From the NCBI GenBank assembly GCA_024305745.1, contig JAHRBS010000004.1, positions 5,022,001 to 5,086,000 of the forward strand: a stretch of DNA of 64,000 bases, read 5' to 3'. Below, one piece after another: positions 1 through 10,990 of the stretch. Position 1 is the stretch's first letter, and each line of letters opens with the position of its first letter. The position numbers and the translations under genes were made by a program. The DNA is from Polyporus tsugae (Eukaryota > Basidiomycota > Agaricomycetes > Polyporales > Polyporaceae). Below the pieces are notes generated by a model. That model saw only the letters and a program-made list of their open reading frames with translations. It was not told where the DNA came from and did no database searches.

Positions 1-825
1 GAAAGTTTAAGCCGGCCAAACCTATCCCTGCCCCAGCGACCACAATAGGTGTGCCTTTCTCCTGTCAGCCTCCCTTCATCAACCTCCCAATTCAACCACT
101 CTGGTATTGGTCCATGCCAGGCTCCGGAAAGAACAAGCTACCCCCTCTGAAGTTCCCGTTGCCGGCCGACAGCAGTGTGTCGTACGTCGATGCATCTTCA
201 ATGAAGTGCCTACCGGACAATGCTTCGACATCAAGCGTGCCAAGCAAGCGTTTGTCGTCCCAGTGCTCGGAGGACCGATTCCCAAGCCCACCTCCTAAGC
301 GGCGGGAGATAGATCACCTCCTGGAAGAAGCGACCTTCCCGTTCAGCGACCCCGAGGGCAAAGGCAAAGCTTGTGCCCGAGAACCTTCACCACCGCCCGT
401 AAGCACCTGCGCACCACTTCTACACGTTGCTCTACTGAGCGTACATGTCCAGCTGTTTCTGCCTTCACAGCCGCCCCAGCTATCACCCTCAATTCGAGTA
501 ACATTTGAGGCATTGGCACCGGATACCGGCCTGCATAAGGTATAAGGCGCAAGGTAGACAGCCACTTGACTTCTTGTTGACTTTCCTCTCCCAGAAATCC
601 GAAGATGAACTATGGGGAGTAGTCCATACGGCGGAAGACTTACGACAGGCTTGTAACGAGTTGATCGTTGCCGCTCATTCCACTCAAGAGCCTAAGGATC
701 TTGAGCTCCTTACCGTCATGAGGTGAGGAGCTTTGAATGGTGTAGCTCACTTGACTGACGATTTCTTCAGCGAATTTCTCGACAGGCGAGCCATCGCTGG
801 TCGCGGACAGTTGAAGACAGTCTAA
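1..825 (+). CDS. 3' end of an unrecognised spliced gene
   Basis: The last three exons of a gene that enters from outside the window can be read as about 67-539, 595-722 and 771-825 (TAA stop). Introns 540-594 (GTATAA..CCCAG) and 723-770 (GTGAGG..TTCAG) are 55 and 48 nt and keep the frame exactly. The first exon is Ser/Pro-rich with a basic PKRRE patch that could be a nuclear signal. The last two exons encode a compact charged segment beginning KSEDELWGVVHTAEDL and ending GRGQLKTV. I do not recognise the family. A competing frame over 107-298 also looks protein-like, so the first exon is less certain than the last two. No lesion is needed to read it, unlike most host genes nearby. Confidence 0.5.
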
Positions 826-1329
826 TGCATGGAGTGGCCTCTGTAATAGATGGCCGTGATGTCTTCGCTCGTCCATACAGCTCAGTTTCTGCGAACAAGC
901 ACTGTACTCAGTGGAACTGTCAGCATACGAGTGGGCGATGTAAATAGAGGGATTGTTGAGTATTTGAAGGATGCAAATGGAGGGGTGTATTCGGACCGTG
1001 TATCGTGCGTGACGGGATATGAGGTGTCGATCTAGTCATGTGTATCTGTAGATAATTTCATCAGGAAATCTGGAGACTGCTCTTGCGAGCAGTCTGAGCC
1101 GGCCGAGTCAACCCCCCTCTCTTGAGCACCGCATAGCGCTCGTGAGTACTCGCGAGTGCTCGACGAGCACGCTCGAGCGACGCAACACCACTCACGAGTG
1201 CTCTTGAGACATTCTGAGATGTATGAACACCCTCAGGCAACCCTCAGGTTTCCTGCTGTACAGTACGTATCCACACACAAGACAGTACTCCAAGCTCACC
1301 TCACGGATGTATCCGGCACCCTTGTGCAA
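826..1329. other. intergenic stretch with CTCG-rich inverted motifs
   Basis: No gene is supported here. About 1084-1215 is rich in short mutually inverted words such as CTCGTGAG, ACTCGCGAG, TGCTCG and CGAGCAC, which could form small hairpins. The rest looks like 3' flank of the gene ending at 825. Confidence 0.3.
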
Positions 1330-1555
1330 ATATTAATTTTGATGGTGATTCTGGACACGATTTTGAACACGATTTTGAGTTGGGCAGAATCGCAATACCA
1401 GAATCGCGATTCTGGAGGCAGAAGCGGCTCCAGAGCCGCTTCTGCGATTCTGCACGATTCTGCCAGAATCGCGATTTTCGGACCAGAATCGCGTTCAGAA
1501 TCGCCTCCCAGAATCATCCCCAGAATCGCACGAAATCGCCCACTCTGACCACCCC
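1330..1555. repeat. palindromic AGAATCGC repeat cluster with a perfect hairpin
   Basis: The words AGAATCG and CGATTCT recur about nine times in roughly 200 bp, often joined as the palindrome CAGAATCGCGATTCTG. Inside lies a perfect hairpin at 1418-1445 with 13-bp arms (GCAGAAGCGGCTC and its complement) and a 2-nt loop. Open frames crossing this stretch on both strands are by-products of the repeat and are not called. Just to the right, on the minus strand (about 1563-1640), is a sequence with weak tRNA A-box and B-box resemblance. Confidence 0.55.
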
Positions 1556-1724
1556 TAATACCAGTCGGGATTCGAACACCGCCGGCCTAGTCGGGATTGG
1601 TTCTAAGCGCCCGGTCGTTGGCCACCCCTGGGCAGTGGGAATGACCAAATTTTCCCGATCCTGGTCTGTCCTCGACTTGCGAGCGGCGTCGATGCAAAAA
1701 TCCACCGCTTGCCTTCTACCCAGC

Positions 1725-4345
1725 ATGTCCGACGTCGTATAGTCCTCGCCGAGGTGACCGCTGAGGTCACCCAAATCCTCTCCAACCTCGTCCTCGGCGA
1801 CAACCAGATCCGTTCTCGGTCCGTACCCACTCACACATCGATCACACCCACTAACCCTCCCCCTTTGCTTTCTAGGCCGTCGATGAACGCCTCGTGCACA
1901 TCTACCTCCTCGCAATCGCTCAGTTTGTCACCTCGGCAGACGCAGAACTGGTGAGCACCCTCCTCCAGTCTATCTCCGTCCAAGATGCGCTCCTTCTTCC
2001 TCGTCCTCCTCCATCGCCTCCTTTTCCGCCCACCCGCCACTCAACGCGTCGCCCTCTATGACCATCTCGGCCCCCGAGCCATCGAAACCCTCCACCACAT
2101 TCTCCTCCACTGCCTTCTCCATGAGCCCGCTTCCGTCGTCCGCCGCAAGACCGTCGACACCGTCACAGACCTCTCCAACAATGCCTCAAAACCCATGGAA
2201 CGCACTCCGCTCCCAGGTATTCGCCATGGCCGACAGCTCAGATGTTCTCACCCGCGAGGCCGCCTTCCACATTTTCGCCGGCTGCCAGCCTGCCCCAACC
2301 TCATCATGGATCTTCACCTCGACGCCGCCGTGACCCTCCTTCAGAACGGCCTCCAGGACCCCTAGACCACAGAGGTAAGTACCCCACTTCTGTCGTTCGC
2401 CTTTCTCCATGTTCCCTTCCCTTCTCGTCCACCCATCTGGTACCGGTGCTTGATGCACCGGTCCTTTCGTCTTCTTTCTGATACGCCCACCGATGGATGC
2501 AATCGCCCAGCGTTTTGCTTTCAATTGGTATCTTTCCATCACCGCGACTGCACCTTTCATCCTCCACACACAGCGCGAGTTTTGTGTGCCTCGGTCTCCA
2601 TCGCGCGGTGCCGTAGTGGAGTCTAGTGTTCCTCCCTTCGCGCGCGCTCGTGTGATACTCGCCATTAGTCGCGACCTCGCTGGACATCATCGATGCGTGC
2701 TGTTGTATCTTTTTCATGTTTGCGTGACCCGCAGGTCCTATGCACACAACCCTCCAGTTTCGCCCCCTCCACTTGAGCGCCATTTATCTGCGATTCGCGT
2801 CAGAACCGTTGGTCAATGGCGAATACAGCTCGATTTATGTCTACCGATCCGAGCCATTCACTCCGACATGGTTCGTCATCCCGATATCGACGTACTCACA
2901 AAAACTATTCTGTTTTGCAGGTTCGCCTCGCGTCCCTCTGCGCATCCGTCGCTTTCCTCACGGCCTGTGACCTCGCTCAACAAGCCCAGGCTCTCGCGCT
3001 AATCTACCCAATGCTCAATACCCTCCCATCTCTCCCGCATGCCCAACAGCCCCCCCTTCCTCTCCGTCCTCACTGAGCTCGCCTCCTCTAATCCTCACCT
3101 CTTCCTCATATCCCCGTGCTACTGACCTTCCACCCCCGTCGGGATGCCGGCCCAACTCCGACGGTAGTACACCCGAATCCTGGTGGCGGGAGCACGTTCG
3201 CGTTCCCGCCAGTCTCCGGTTCTGGGAAGGGTGAGAACGGAGAGGACAGGGAAAGCGGCGAGGCGGACGATGTCCTCAAGGGTGCGCTCGAATTCATGAC
3301 GACACTCAGCCAAGCCAAGCCGAGTATGCTGAAAAACGTCGAGGCATGGGTAAACATCGTCTGTTTGGAAGGCATGGGCGAGATCCCCGAAGACGACCCG
3401 GAGGCCTGGCTCGAAGCCGACGTATGTATCCCTTGCCTCAGTCGCGACTCGAGTACTTACGTAGTGGTAGCCTGCGGAGGACCCGACCTACGACACCGAC
3501 CTGCACACGTACGAGCACTCCCTCGACCGTGTCGTGTGTGCGCTGGGTGGTGCCGCCGTCCTTCCACCAGCGTTCTCGTTCATCCCCGCGATGCTCGCAT
3601 CGCATGACTGGCGCCTCCGACACGCTGGCCTGATGGCCATCGCCGCGATTGCAGAGGGAACGAGCAAAGTTATGCAACAAGAACTCGGGAGTGCGTCCTT
3701 CCTGTCCAGCGTCCGCACACTCGCACCTCGCCGCTGACAAGTCCTTCCCCAGACTGGTAACGCCCATGTTCAACGACCCGCATCCGCGCGTGCGCTACGC
3801 TGCGTGCCAGTGCATGTAAGTTCCCGACGCCCGCTTCGTCTGCTGTCTTCGAGCTGATGGGAGCGACATCGTGTACTTAGCGGACAGCTTTGCATTGATC
3901 TCGAGGTAGGTATCTCGTTCCTTGAGATTGAGTTGTACCTTCTTGACAACTCCTCGATGACACCCCTGACGACCGCCACAGGAAGTGGTCCAGGAGAAGT
4001 TCCACGAGCTAATTTTTGCGGCGCTTATTCCTGCGCTCGAAGCACCCGAAGCCCGGTATGTCTAGGCTCCAACCTTCTATCCACTGGCGCCCCGTCGCTT
4101 TTTCTCTTCCACTCGATCTAACCGCACCGGCACCCATTGGCAGAGTGCATGCGGACGCGGTCGCTGCGCTCATCAACTCCTGTGAAGGCGTCGAACGCAA
4201 GACGTACCTCGACTCTATCGTCGAGCGGCTCCCCAAGCTCCTCAACCCCGCCGCGAGTGACGCCTCGAAACACCCGAAGCGGTATGTCCAGGAACAAGTC
4301 ATCACGACGCTCGCGATGGTCGCGGACGCGAGTGGGTGCTATTCC
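1725..4345 (+). pseudogene. KAP121: importin beta-3 / Kap121 (Pse1) pseudogene, N-terminal half only
   Basis: Kap121 is a nuclear import receptor built of HEAT repeats. The N-terminal half is readable over exons near 1725-1811, 1876-1950, 1985-2374, 2921-3421, 3471-3690, 3753-3815, 3881-3905, 3982-4055 and 4144-4345. Diagnostic stretches include the segment with FIPAMLASHDWRLRHAGLMA (about 3580-3640) and YVQEQVITTLAMVADAS near 4300, both typical of the family. Lesions are a frameshift after the first five codons (MSDVV); frame changes near 2180, at an 8-bp duplication near 2297 and in a C-run at 3050-3056; and an in-frame TAG at 2363-2365. The intron at 2375-2920 (546 nt) is about ten times longer than its neighbours. 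No Kap121 homology is visible after about 4345, so roughly half of the usual ~1100 residues is missing. It could be a decayed paralogue or an error-rich assembly of a real gene; the missing half favours decay. Confidence 0.85.
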
Positions 4346-6185
4346 CCCTCCCTCCTGTCCCCCGGCACGTCTCGGCGGTGCTCGAACTAGCAACACAGGC
4401 GTCTAACCCCCGACTTACCCCTCACACTGGACTCTCTTGCTCGCCGACCTCCTTTCCTCTCAACTTCCCTCACATATACAATGTAGAAAACAAGTCTGTT
4501 GGGACCCTTATAAGTACGCAACTCCGCCCAAGACCTCACCCACATCCCCACGCGGCTTGAACTCGTCCTCTTCTTCGTGTGCCGTGGGTGGCGGTCCTGC
4601 TCATGCTCCCAGACGCGATGCAAGCCATTCACGATACAGTGCGTGTTATTGGCCCATTCACCGCATGACTTTGCAGGCCTTTCATTTTTATGCTCCACGC
4701 ACCACATTTCAACTTGCAAGGTGATATGTACAGCTGACGGTGTTTCCAAGCTCCACCATCACTGGATCACCGCATCTCTCCAACCTTGCTCCCTTGATAT
4801 TGCATCCAATTTTGCGCAATTCCCCCCAAACTTCGAAAACAGCGTCCTTCCAATCCCAACAGTCGGTCACTCGATTTAAAGGGGAGTGCGAGCTCTGGTC
4901 CCTCATCAGCAGCGTTCTCTATGTTTCGCTTCATGTTAGCGCCCATCCATCGAATTCACCCGTCGCGGTTGCCCTTTCTGTCGTCGGATCGCCTCGAGCC
5001 GCGGTACTCCAGTTCTACAGGACGCGATACAATGTCATCCACAGGTTCACGTTCACGCGACCACCCGTTCCTGCGCTACAGCCTGTTGAGTGCACCCACC
5101 TTTTCGCATCCGGTCTGATGTTTCCCTCACCCTCCTTCTGCCGCATCTCCACGCTTCTCCACGAAACTTGGCGTACTTCTCCCAGAGTCCGTCTAGAGCC
5201 CGTTCCTAGCGTTTCGAGGCGGCGCGACCGTCCACTCCCAGCTCGCGAGTCGTCCTTTCCAGCCTATAAGCCCCTGCTCAAGCCCTGGCCTTCTTTTGCT
5301 TATGCGCCCTCTCAAACTACTTTCCGTCGTCGGATTGATTAAACTCGGCGACACGCGTCTCCACCACGTCCTCAAGCGGTCTTCGGAGCTGCACACCGCA
5401 TGCGCCCTCTGATCCTGTAGTACACGCGGTGCAAGACGTCCCTGTCCCCCGGCCCCGGCTCCTATCCTCCTCCTTCGTTGTTTTCCATCGGTTTCGCCCT
5501 AAACTCAAAACATACCTTTGGAGAGACCTTGTATATCGACGCCCAGATTTACGTGAGGCTTCTGCTTCCCATCCTCCTTCGGAGCCCGTCGACTTTTGGC
5601 TTATTCGGTGTTGGTCATCTCTTGTTGCTCATTTGGGCCTGTCACCCTTCTCATAAGCTTCGTGGATTGGCGTGGAATTCACGGAGTAGTTCGACCGTAT
5701 CAAGGGGCAAGTCTCCACGAAGATACAAGTCGGCGCGCGCTCCCGTTCCACGTTTAGACGGGATACAAGTTCATCCTCAGTGGAAACACCAACCCCCGAC
5801 CTTTCTCTTCTTCGGACATCCGTGGAGTGGAGGAGGTTTCAGTCATCGGATTCGCTTCATGGTGCGCGATCATTCGTCTCACGCGCTCGCGAAGCCCCTG
5901 CGCGACTCGTTCTGGCATTATTCGCCGTCCAAGCCGGCCCCCCTTGGTCCTCTCACATCCGACTCCCATCTTGTCCACGTCGCTGCGCCTCCCTATCCTC
6001 GCGTGTAATTGTCGACACGCACACAGGAGTTCCATCAGCAATTGGACGGCGCGGCTGGCTTGCATGCGCGGGGGTCCACCCCTTCTCACGCGTTCCATAC
6101 CACTTTTGCTGATCATGGCGGATCAGGATATCTCTCTCCTTGTTGTACTTTTGCACTACTGTGCTATTTCTATCGAGTTTGTCTA
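4346..6185. other. 1.8 kb without a recognisable gene
   Basis: This lies where the second half of KAP121 would be expected, but none of the plus-strand frames gives recognisable importin sequence. Several plus-strand frames of 100-200 codons are open (for example 4740-5342 and 5478-6008); their composition is Ser/Pro/Arg-rich with no motif I can name. It may be strongly diverged KAP121 3' sequence or unrelated DNA. Confidence 0.4.
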
Positions 6186-7095
6186 ATTTTATGATCTAAC
6201 TAGAGCTAGATATAAATGGTGGGAGAGGTTTCTAAATGCCATATCGGGATGTCGAGAAACATCAGATGAGAAGGCTGTACTTATGTGCCTGAAAATGAGC
6301 TGGAGGATACTTACTCTGTAAGTCGGTGTATACGTATGCGATGATGTATGTATGTACAATGTATGGTGTATGGATGGGTGGTGTATCGGAGGTATGTAGG
6401 TATGGTACGGGGGGGGATTTTTTACGATGTAAGACTGCAATGGGCGAGGCGAGAGCACGAGAGCCAGGATAATACAGACAAGTGAGTAGGGTACGATGAG
6501 ACCAAACAAAAGTTAATGCTGCAAACATAAAAAAGGAAACCACCGCGTGCGCACAAGGCGCACACAGATGAAGAATCTGAATCAAAACAACGGAGTCGAA
6601 GGTGAAAATTCAAAAGGAGTTACAGTGGAACCACACCGGGGACTGGTTGTACTAGCAAAAAGGCTTGTTAGCTACGGAAACCACGCGGGTTACGAGGCCA
6701 TCAAGACAAGGGCTCCGCGTTCTCGAACAGGAGCGGCGGGTTCATGTCCGGAAGATCCCTGCCTGCTTCCCGCCAGCTAGGACCCCTGAATATCCCCTTG
6801 GAGCTCATATGCCGGCCAGGCCCATTTTTGGTGGTGCCAAACGGGTCCAAATTTGGTTATTTACCTCCAACTTCCAAAAATTTCTCTTGTTTTCGGAGCT
6901 TAGCGGCATGTAACATCACGGGCGCTTAACGAAATTAGTGCCCGAGATTTCCAGGTTGGGACTGCTTTCTGATCAAGTTTTCTTGGTTAATTGGACTTTC
7001 TGATGTCCTCCGGAGCGAGTGGCTGGATTTTGCCTGGCTGACCCCAATTAAAGTCTAACCCGGCCCCGCCCCTCGCCCGACTCCCGACGGGGGTC
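6186..7095. other. non-coding, GT/AT-rich and G-run sequence
   Basis: About 6325-6425 is GTAT/GTGG-rich simple sequence ending in a run of eight or more G followed by T. The minus-strand open frame over it is a translated simple repeat and is not called. No gene is seen up to 7095. Confidence 0.4.
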
Positions 7096-7230
7096 CTTTT
7101 CGGTGCTCACCGCATGATAGCCCATGGCCGGAGCTCTATTTTTGGGCCTATAAGGTTGGCCGTTCGGAGGACCATTTTCGGTGATCGGCATATAACTTTT
7201 CGGGCCCTCTGGGCCCGTTTTCGGTGATCC
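7096..7230 (+). repeat. three degenerate TTTTCGGTG-containing units
   Basis: The word TTTTCGGTGMTC occurs near 7097, 7175 and 7218 in GGGCC/GGACC-rich context. On the minus strand the units read as short repeated peptides (ITENGP, TGPEGP). The third unit runs straight into the left target duplication of the SINE-like insertion, so that insertion probably landed in this repeat. Confidence 0.45.
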
Positions 7231-7484
7231 TGGCACATGAGCCCGTGCTGTTAGACTCGTTCACTCTCGCTCCGGTCTCTCGCATGTATTCTTCCCCACT
7301 CCTTGACTTCCGTGTATCATCTAGCCTCCCCATCGCAGTGTTTACTTGTATCAGTAGATTTACTCCGAGCAGTCGTACTTTAGTAGTAGGATAGCGACAG
7401 TGGCAACTTCGGCCGAGACGGCCTCAATGCCACTATAATCATTGAATACATCTATCTATCTATCTATCTATCTGGCACATGAGC
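7230..7484 (+). mobile_element. SINE-like retroposon with 13-bp target duplication
   Basis: A 229-bp segment (7243-7471) is flanked by the identical 13-mer CTGGCACATGAGC at 7230-7242 and 7472-7484. It ends in a (TCTA)n run of about six units directly against the right copy. A target duplication plus a short simple-repeat tail is the signature of target-primed reverse transcription. The body has no ORF. Near its 3' end a hairpin is possible, with AGTGGCA pairing with TGCCACT around 7395-7435. No clear tRNA A/B boxes are seen, so the origin of the 5' part is open. Confidence 0.6.
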
Positions 7485-8129
7485 TCTGGGCGGTTATTCA
7501 GGGGTCCTCACCAGCTGCGGTCATGCGGGGGCATCCGGACCGTGAAGCCGGTGCTCGTCCACTGCATGCCTGAGCATACGGGCTTCTTGCGCATGTAATT
7601 CTGGTACGGGGCGAACATGGAGAACGCACCTGAAGACACCCAGACGTTTGTGGGATCGGGGGTCGAGGCAATTATAGCAAGTACAGGGCCTAGCGCCATA
7701 GAGAAAGAGCTAGGTGTCATACTGGATGCTCTTCTGTAAATGCTGGTGTACTGGCGAATAGGAGATTTGCTCACCGGGGACGTCTCGCACTTCATGACCA
7801 GGTTGAAGGGGGAGTGGCAGGCGCTGAGGAGGGTGACATGGCTGGGAGCAGAGAGAGAGAGCGGTTATTTGGAGAGGGTGCGAGGGGCGGTAGACATAGT
7901 GTTTATTATAGCGGCAGTGGGAGGCAACCAGGGGACACGGGTTGAACCAATGGAGGGAATACTTATGGGAGGAGGGGAGGATGGAAGTTAAGTGGTGCGT
8001 TACACGCTGACATTAGTTGCACTGCATGAAATAGTGCTAATTAGCAAAGGGAGGTTTTTCTGATGATGGTGTTTGGGGTGAAAGAAATAACCTCAGCAAA
8101 CCAAATGTGTATGGGTATCCCCGGTGGGA
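7485..8129. other. no confident gene; possible short minus-strand coding region
   Basis: A minus-strand frame at 7508-7795 (95 codons) contains a protein-like C-terminal half (KKPVCSGMQWTSTGFTVRMP). A GTGAGC..TTTACAG pair in its 5' part could be an intron, but splicing it leads to an early TAG. No family is recognised and I do not call a gene. The remainder to 8129 is unassigned. Confidence 0.25.
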
Positions 8130-9325
8130 TCAGCCCCTCAGCGTGACAAAGGGATTGGAGTCAAACACGAGTTCGCCCTTTTCCTTATTGCTGGCACTTT
8201 CGGAAGGGGTGAAGAGCTCAATGGGAGAACAACACCCGGGAGTGTCAGCTGTCGGAGGATGGGCCGGCTGGACGAACTCAGACTCGTATGGCTGAGACCC
8301 GCCCCCTTGCTGGAAATTGCCGAGCCCAGCTGGCGGGGGCGGATCTTTGTGGATCAGTGCATGCCAAGCGGGGTCATCATGGAGTGTGGCTGGAGTACTA
8401 CCATATGTTACCAAAGACGGACCTGGTTTGGACTCACAAGGCGATGAGTCAACACGGTGATGTTTGAAGATACGGTGAAGGAAACCTGTTCCACGTCTTG
8501 CTGTCTGTCTCTTGGTGAATGGCCGGAAAGGCAAAGACCCATCATCATTGCCTACCAGCAGAGGGCCTGGAGGCCCGAAAATGTTGTTTGATTCAGACGT
8601 GGACTTGTCGCGGATAGGCTCAGTGTCCCTCTTGCAGCTGGAGAGGAACCCCATCGTGAGTGGAGGAACGGTGGTCAGTGGCAGAGCTGAGGGCGTTGTA
8701 CGCGGAACAAGGCGAGCCCCCATGACTGGCGGGAGCGTTATCGCTGGCAGGCGAATCACCAAGCCGGATCCTGATGGGGTGCATGGCAGGACTGAGGCAT
8801 TGAAAGGGGGAAGACTTGTACATGGGGCACTCAGAGATGATTCATTTGTAGGTGGGGCACTTTCGACTCGGAACCTGTCGTCGAAGGTTCGATTGGAAAG
8901 GTACTGGTGTCCTAGGGAGCCAGAAGTTAGCAAGACAGGAGGCAGCAACAGAGAGATGGCGCTGGCGTACGATGCTCATCTGCAATCCACAACTTCCCCT
9001 CAATGATGTTGTGCACGTGACACGAGTACTCCAACGTGTCCACAGCACAGGCCAGTTGCATCACATACCGGAGTTTGCTGAATTTACTGGAGGATGCGGG
9101 GGGAGGTTGGTTAAGCTCTGCAAGGTGAGCACCCGCTGCGGTTACTCGAGCGGCACTCCTCAACCAGTCAGTGCCAAGGTTCTTGATGTGGCGAGTCCGC
9201 GAGGAGAGGGAGTACTCTCGGACAAGGTCGCAAACAGGATCGGTTGAGGTCACGTTTAGCATGACAGCCCGGTGCTGCTGGATGAGTGAGGCAAGGGGAG
9301 AGGGCAGCGGCAGTGGCGAGGACAT
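8130..9325 (-). CDS. two-exon hypothetical protein, 378 residues
   Basis: Exon 1 runs 9325-8971 and exon 2 runs 8911-8130. The 59-nt intron 8970-8912 has GTACGC at its start, a TTGCTAAC branch-like site and CCCTAG at its end. The spliced coding length is 1137 nt, an exact multiple of three. The ATG at 9325-9323 (MSSPLPLPSPLASLIQQH) is preferred because the upstream extension of the frame is low-complexity. The N-terminal ~120 residues look folded and include a Cys/His-containing segment. The C-terminal two thirds is Ser/Pro/Thr-rich and probably disordered. No known domain is recognised. It is one of the few genes in the window that reads without a lesion. Confidence 0.6.
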
Positions 9326-9648
9326 GGAGGACTGAGAACTGAGAACTGATTGTATAGAGGAGAGATGGCAAGCGCAATAAGCGCTGTTTGCATTCGTCTC
9401 GGTCACACTCACCACCACCACCGCTACCATTCCCATTCCCACAGTGCTACTTATGTGCATCTGACAACCTGCAAAATCTCTTCATGATATGCCTTGTTCT
9501 ACCCTGAACAATGTAACTGAGCTTCATCAAAGTCCATTATTCCCACCAGCCCCTATCTTTGCCATGCTACCCCAGCTGCCTCCTCCCCCGCCTGGCCCGT
9601 GCCTCTTTGATCGCTCTTCAACATACTCCGCTCGGCGGTCAATCAGCA

Positions 9649-10245
9649 ATGTCGGACCCTCCTCGACCTCAAGCAGAGCCCCCCCACGATACCTTCTTTG
9701 ATGCTATTGTTGTCCGTGCCGCTGATGTTCACGAGCACAGAGATACATTTCTCTCAGTCAGAGCAAGTTCCACAGCTAAGGGCGGACCTTCAGACACTTC
9801 TCGCCTCCGATCCCTCGCTGCGGGTTCAGTGGAGGATCCAGTCTGGCCCTGACCGCACTCATTGTGTTCTCTTCACTGCCGACAGCAAGGACCACATGGA
9901 GATGTTGAAGTCGAAGCTGGCTCAATGGATGAAGGACAAAGGGTACGTCTCCTATTCCGACTACGTTTCATTGGGTCTCTGGCATATTACTTTCGACTTT
10001 CTCAATCCCGCCCGCATTGATGTCCTCTTTGACCCCCCCCCCCATTCATTAATGGCTGCACATACCTCCCCGTCGCCCACACTTCATCACTCCCTCTACG
10101 GCTATCAGGTCGCCCTGCTCAGTTGTCGTAACTGGTCTTCAGCGAAAGTCGTCCTTGACGACTGGATCCAGTACCTCTTCGGCGAAGATGACTCCGACCC
10201 CATTGTCCACAGCATCTTGGAACTCGATGGTGAGGTCTACACCGC
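9649..10245 (+). pseudogene. unrecognised ORF, probably mobile-element derived, frameshifted
   Basis: Reading starts at ATG 9649 (MSDPPRP), moves to another frame near 9765, and is displaced again through a run of at least ten C around 10035-10047. Recurrent-looking blocks include QWRIQSGPDRTHCVLF, KDKGYVSYSDYVSLGLWHIT and YGYQVALLSCRNWSSAKVVL. I cannot name the family. The style resembles ORF1/gag-like proteins of fungal retroelements, but that is only an impression. It is continuous in frame with the PMS1-like sequence that follows, producing a chimeric open frame up to the LTR at 10513. Confidence 0.45.
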
Positions 10246-10512
10246 CATGAACGAAGTCAAGGTCAAGGGCCTGATATTGAGGTTTGCAGTCGGGTGCAGG
10301 CATAATGGCATGGACCGGCAATACTTCTTCATTAACGGGCGGCCGTGTGTGCTGAGTAAGGTGCATCGCATTGCGGCATCTGTTTGGTGCGTTTTGGGGA
10401 GGCTTACTGGAAGAAGCGTAGGTACAGAAGGCGGTCAACGAGGTCTATCGCTCGTTCAACGCAATGCAGGCACCGTTTGTCATGGCGGACTTTGTCTTGC
10501 CGACCAGTGTGT
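10246..10512 (+). pseudogene. PMS1: PMS1-type MutL homologue fragment
   Basis: PMS1/PMS2-type MutL proteins form mismatch-repair heterodimers with MLH1. The fragment matches the end of the N-terminal ATPase/transducer region: VKVKGLILRFAVGC, DRQYFFINGRPC and, after an intron, NEVYRSFNAMQAPFVMADF. The intron 10361-10421 (61 nt, GTGCAT..GCGTAG) is kept, so the copy was made at DNA level and not from mRNA. Both ends are cut: upstream sequence belongs to another ORF, and downstream the reading frame runs into an LTR at 10513. About 70 residues survive out of a protein normally around 900-1000 long. Confidence 0.75.
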
Positions 10513-10958
10513 TGTTACAACTGAGCGTCGAGCAAGGATCAGGGATACATACAAGACGAGCAGGAGCGCCAACAAGCACTTGTGCAGCGAGAGTGGAGCA
10601 AGGCTCAATGGTCAGGGCTGGAGACAAGATGTATTGAGTAAGTAGGTGTCTACGAGCGAAATACAGCGAGGCTTACCTGGGGACAAGAGGTCAAAACTAA
10701 GGTCTCCAGGCAGCAAAGTACAGGTCCTTATATACGTATAGAGGACAATGAGAACCTGGGGACAATAGGTAACTATGGACACGGGTGAACAATGGAAACA
10801 GAACAATAGCGATGACGGACAATAAGGAGCTATTGTGCTAGAGAACAAAGGACAAGATACAATGCAACAGAGAACAATAAGTACAATGTGAGAAGTAGAT
10901 TGTCCGAAAAAGGAAACTAAGGCGCTGGTGGCAGGCGCCGAATGGAATGTTCATGACA
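10513..10958 (-). repeat. LTR of chromovirus A (3' LTR in element orientation)
   Basis: 446 bp, starting TGTTAC and ending CATGACA on the plus strand; on the minus strand TGTCATGAAC..GTAACA. It is closely similar and equal in length to the copy at 16526-16971, with scattered single-base differences. Confidence 0.93.
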
Positions 10959-10990
10959 ATACCCCCCTCCTAAGGGTCGTGCCTTCATGA

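Noticed and set aside
1563..1640. Functional tRNA gene
   Set aside because: B-box-like sequence is present but the T-stem and acceptor stem do not pair; kept only as a weak SINE idea.
6189..6585. Minus-strand frames of about 106 codons
   Set aside because: They translate GTAT/GTGG simple sequence (His/Tyr/Pro runs) and have no homology-like content.
7451..7473. CRISPR-like array from the TCTA run
   Set aside because: A tetranucleotide microsatellite without spacers, at the end of a retroposon; the genome is eukaryotic.
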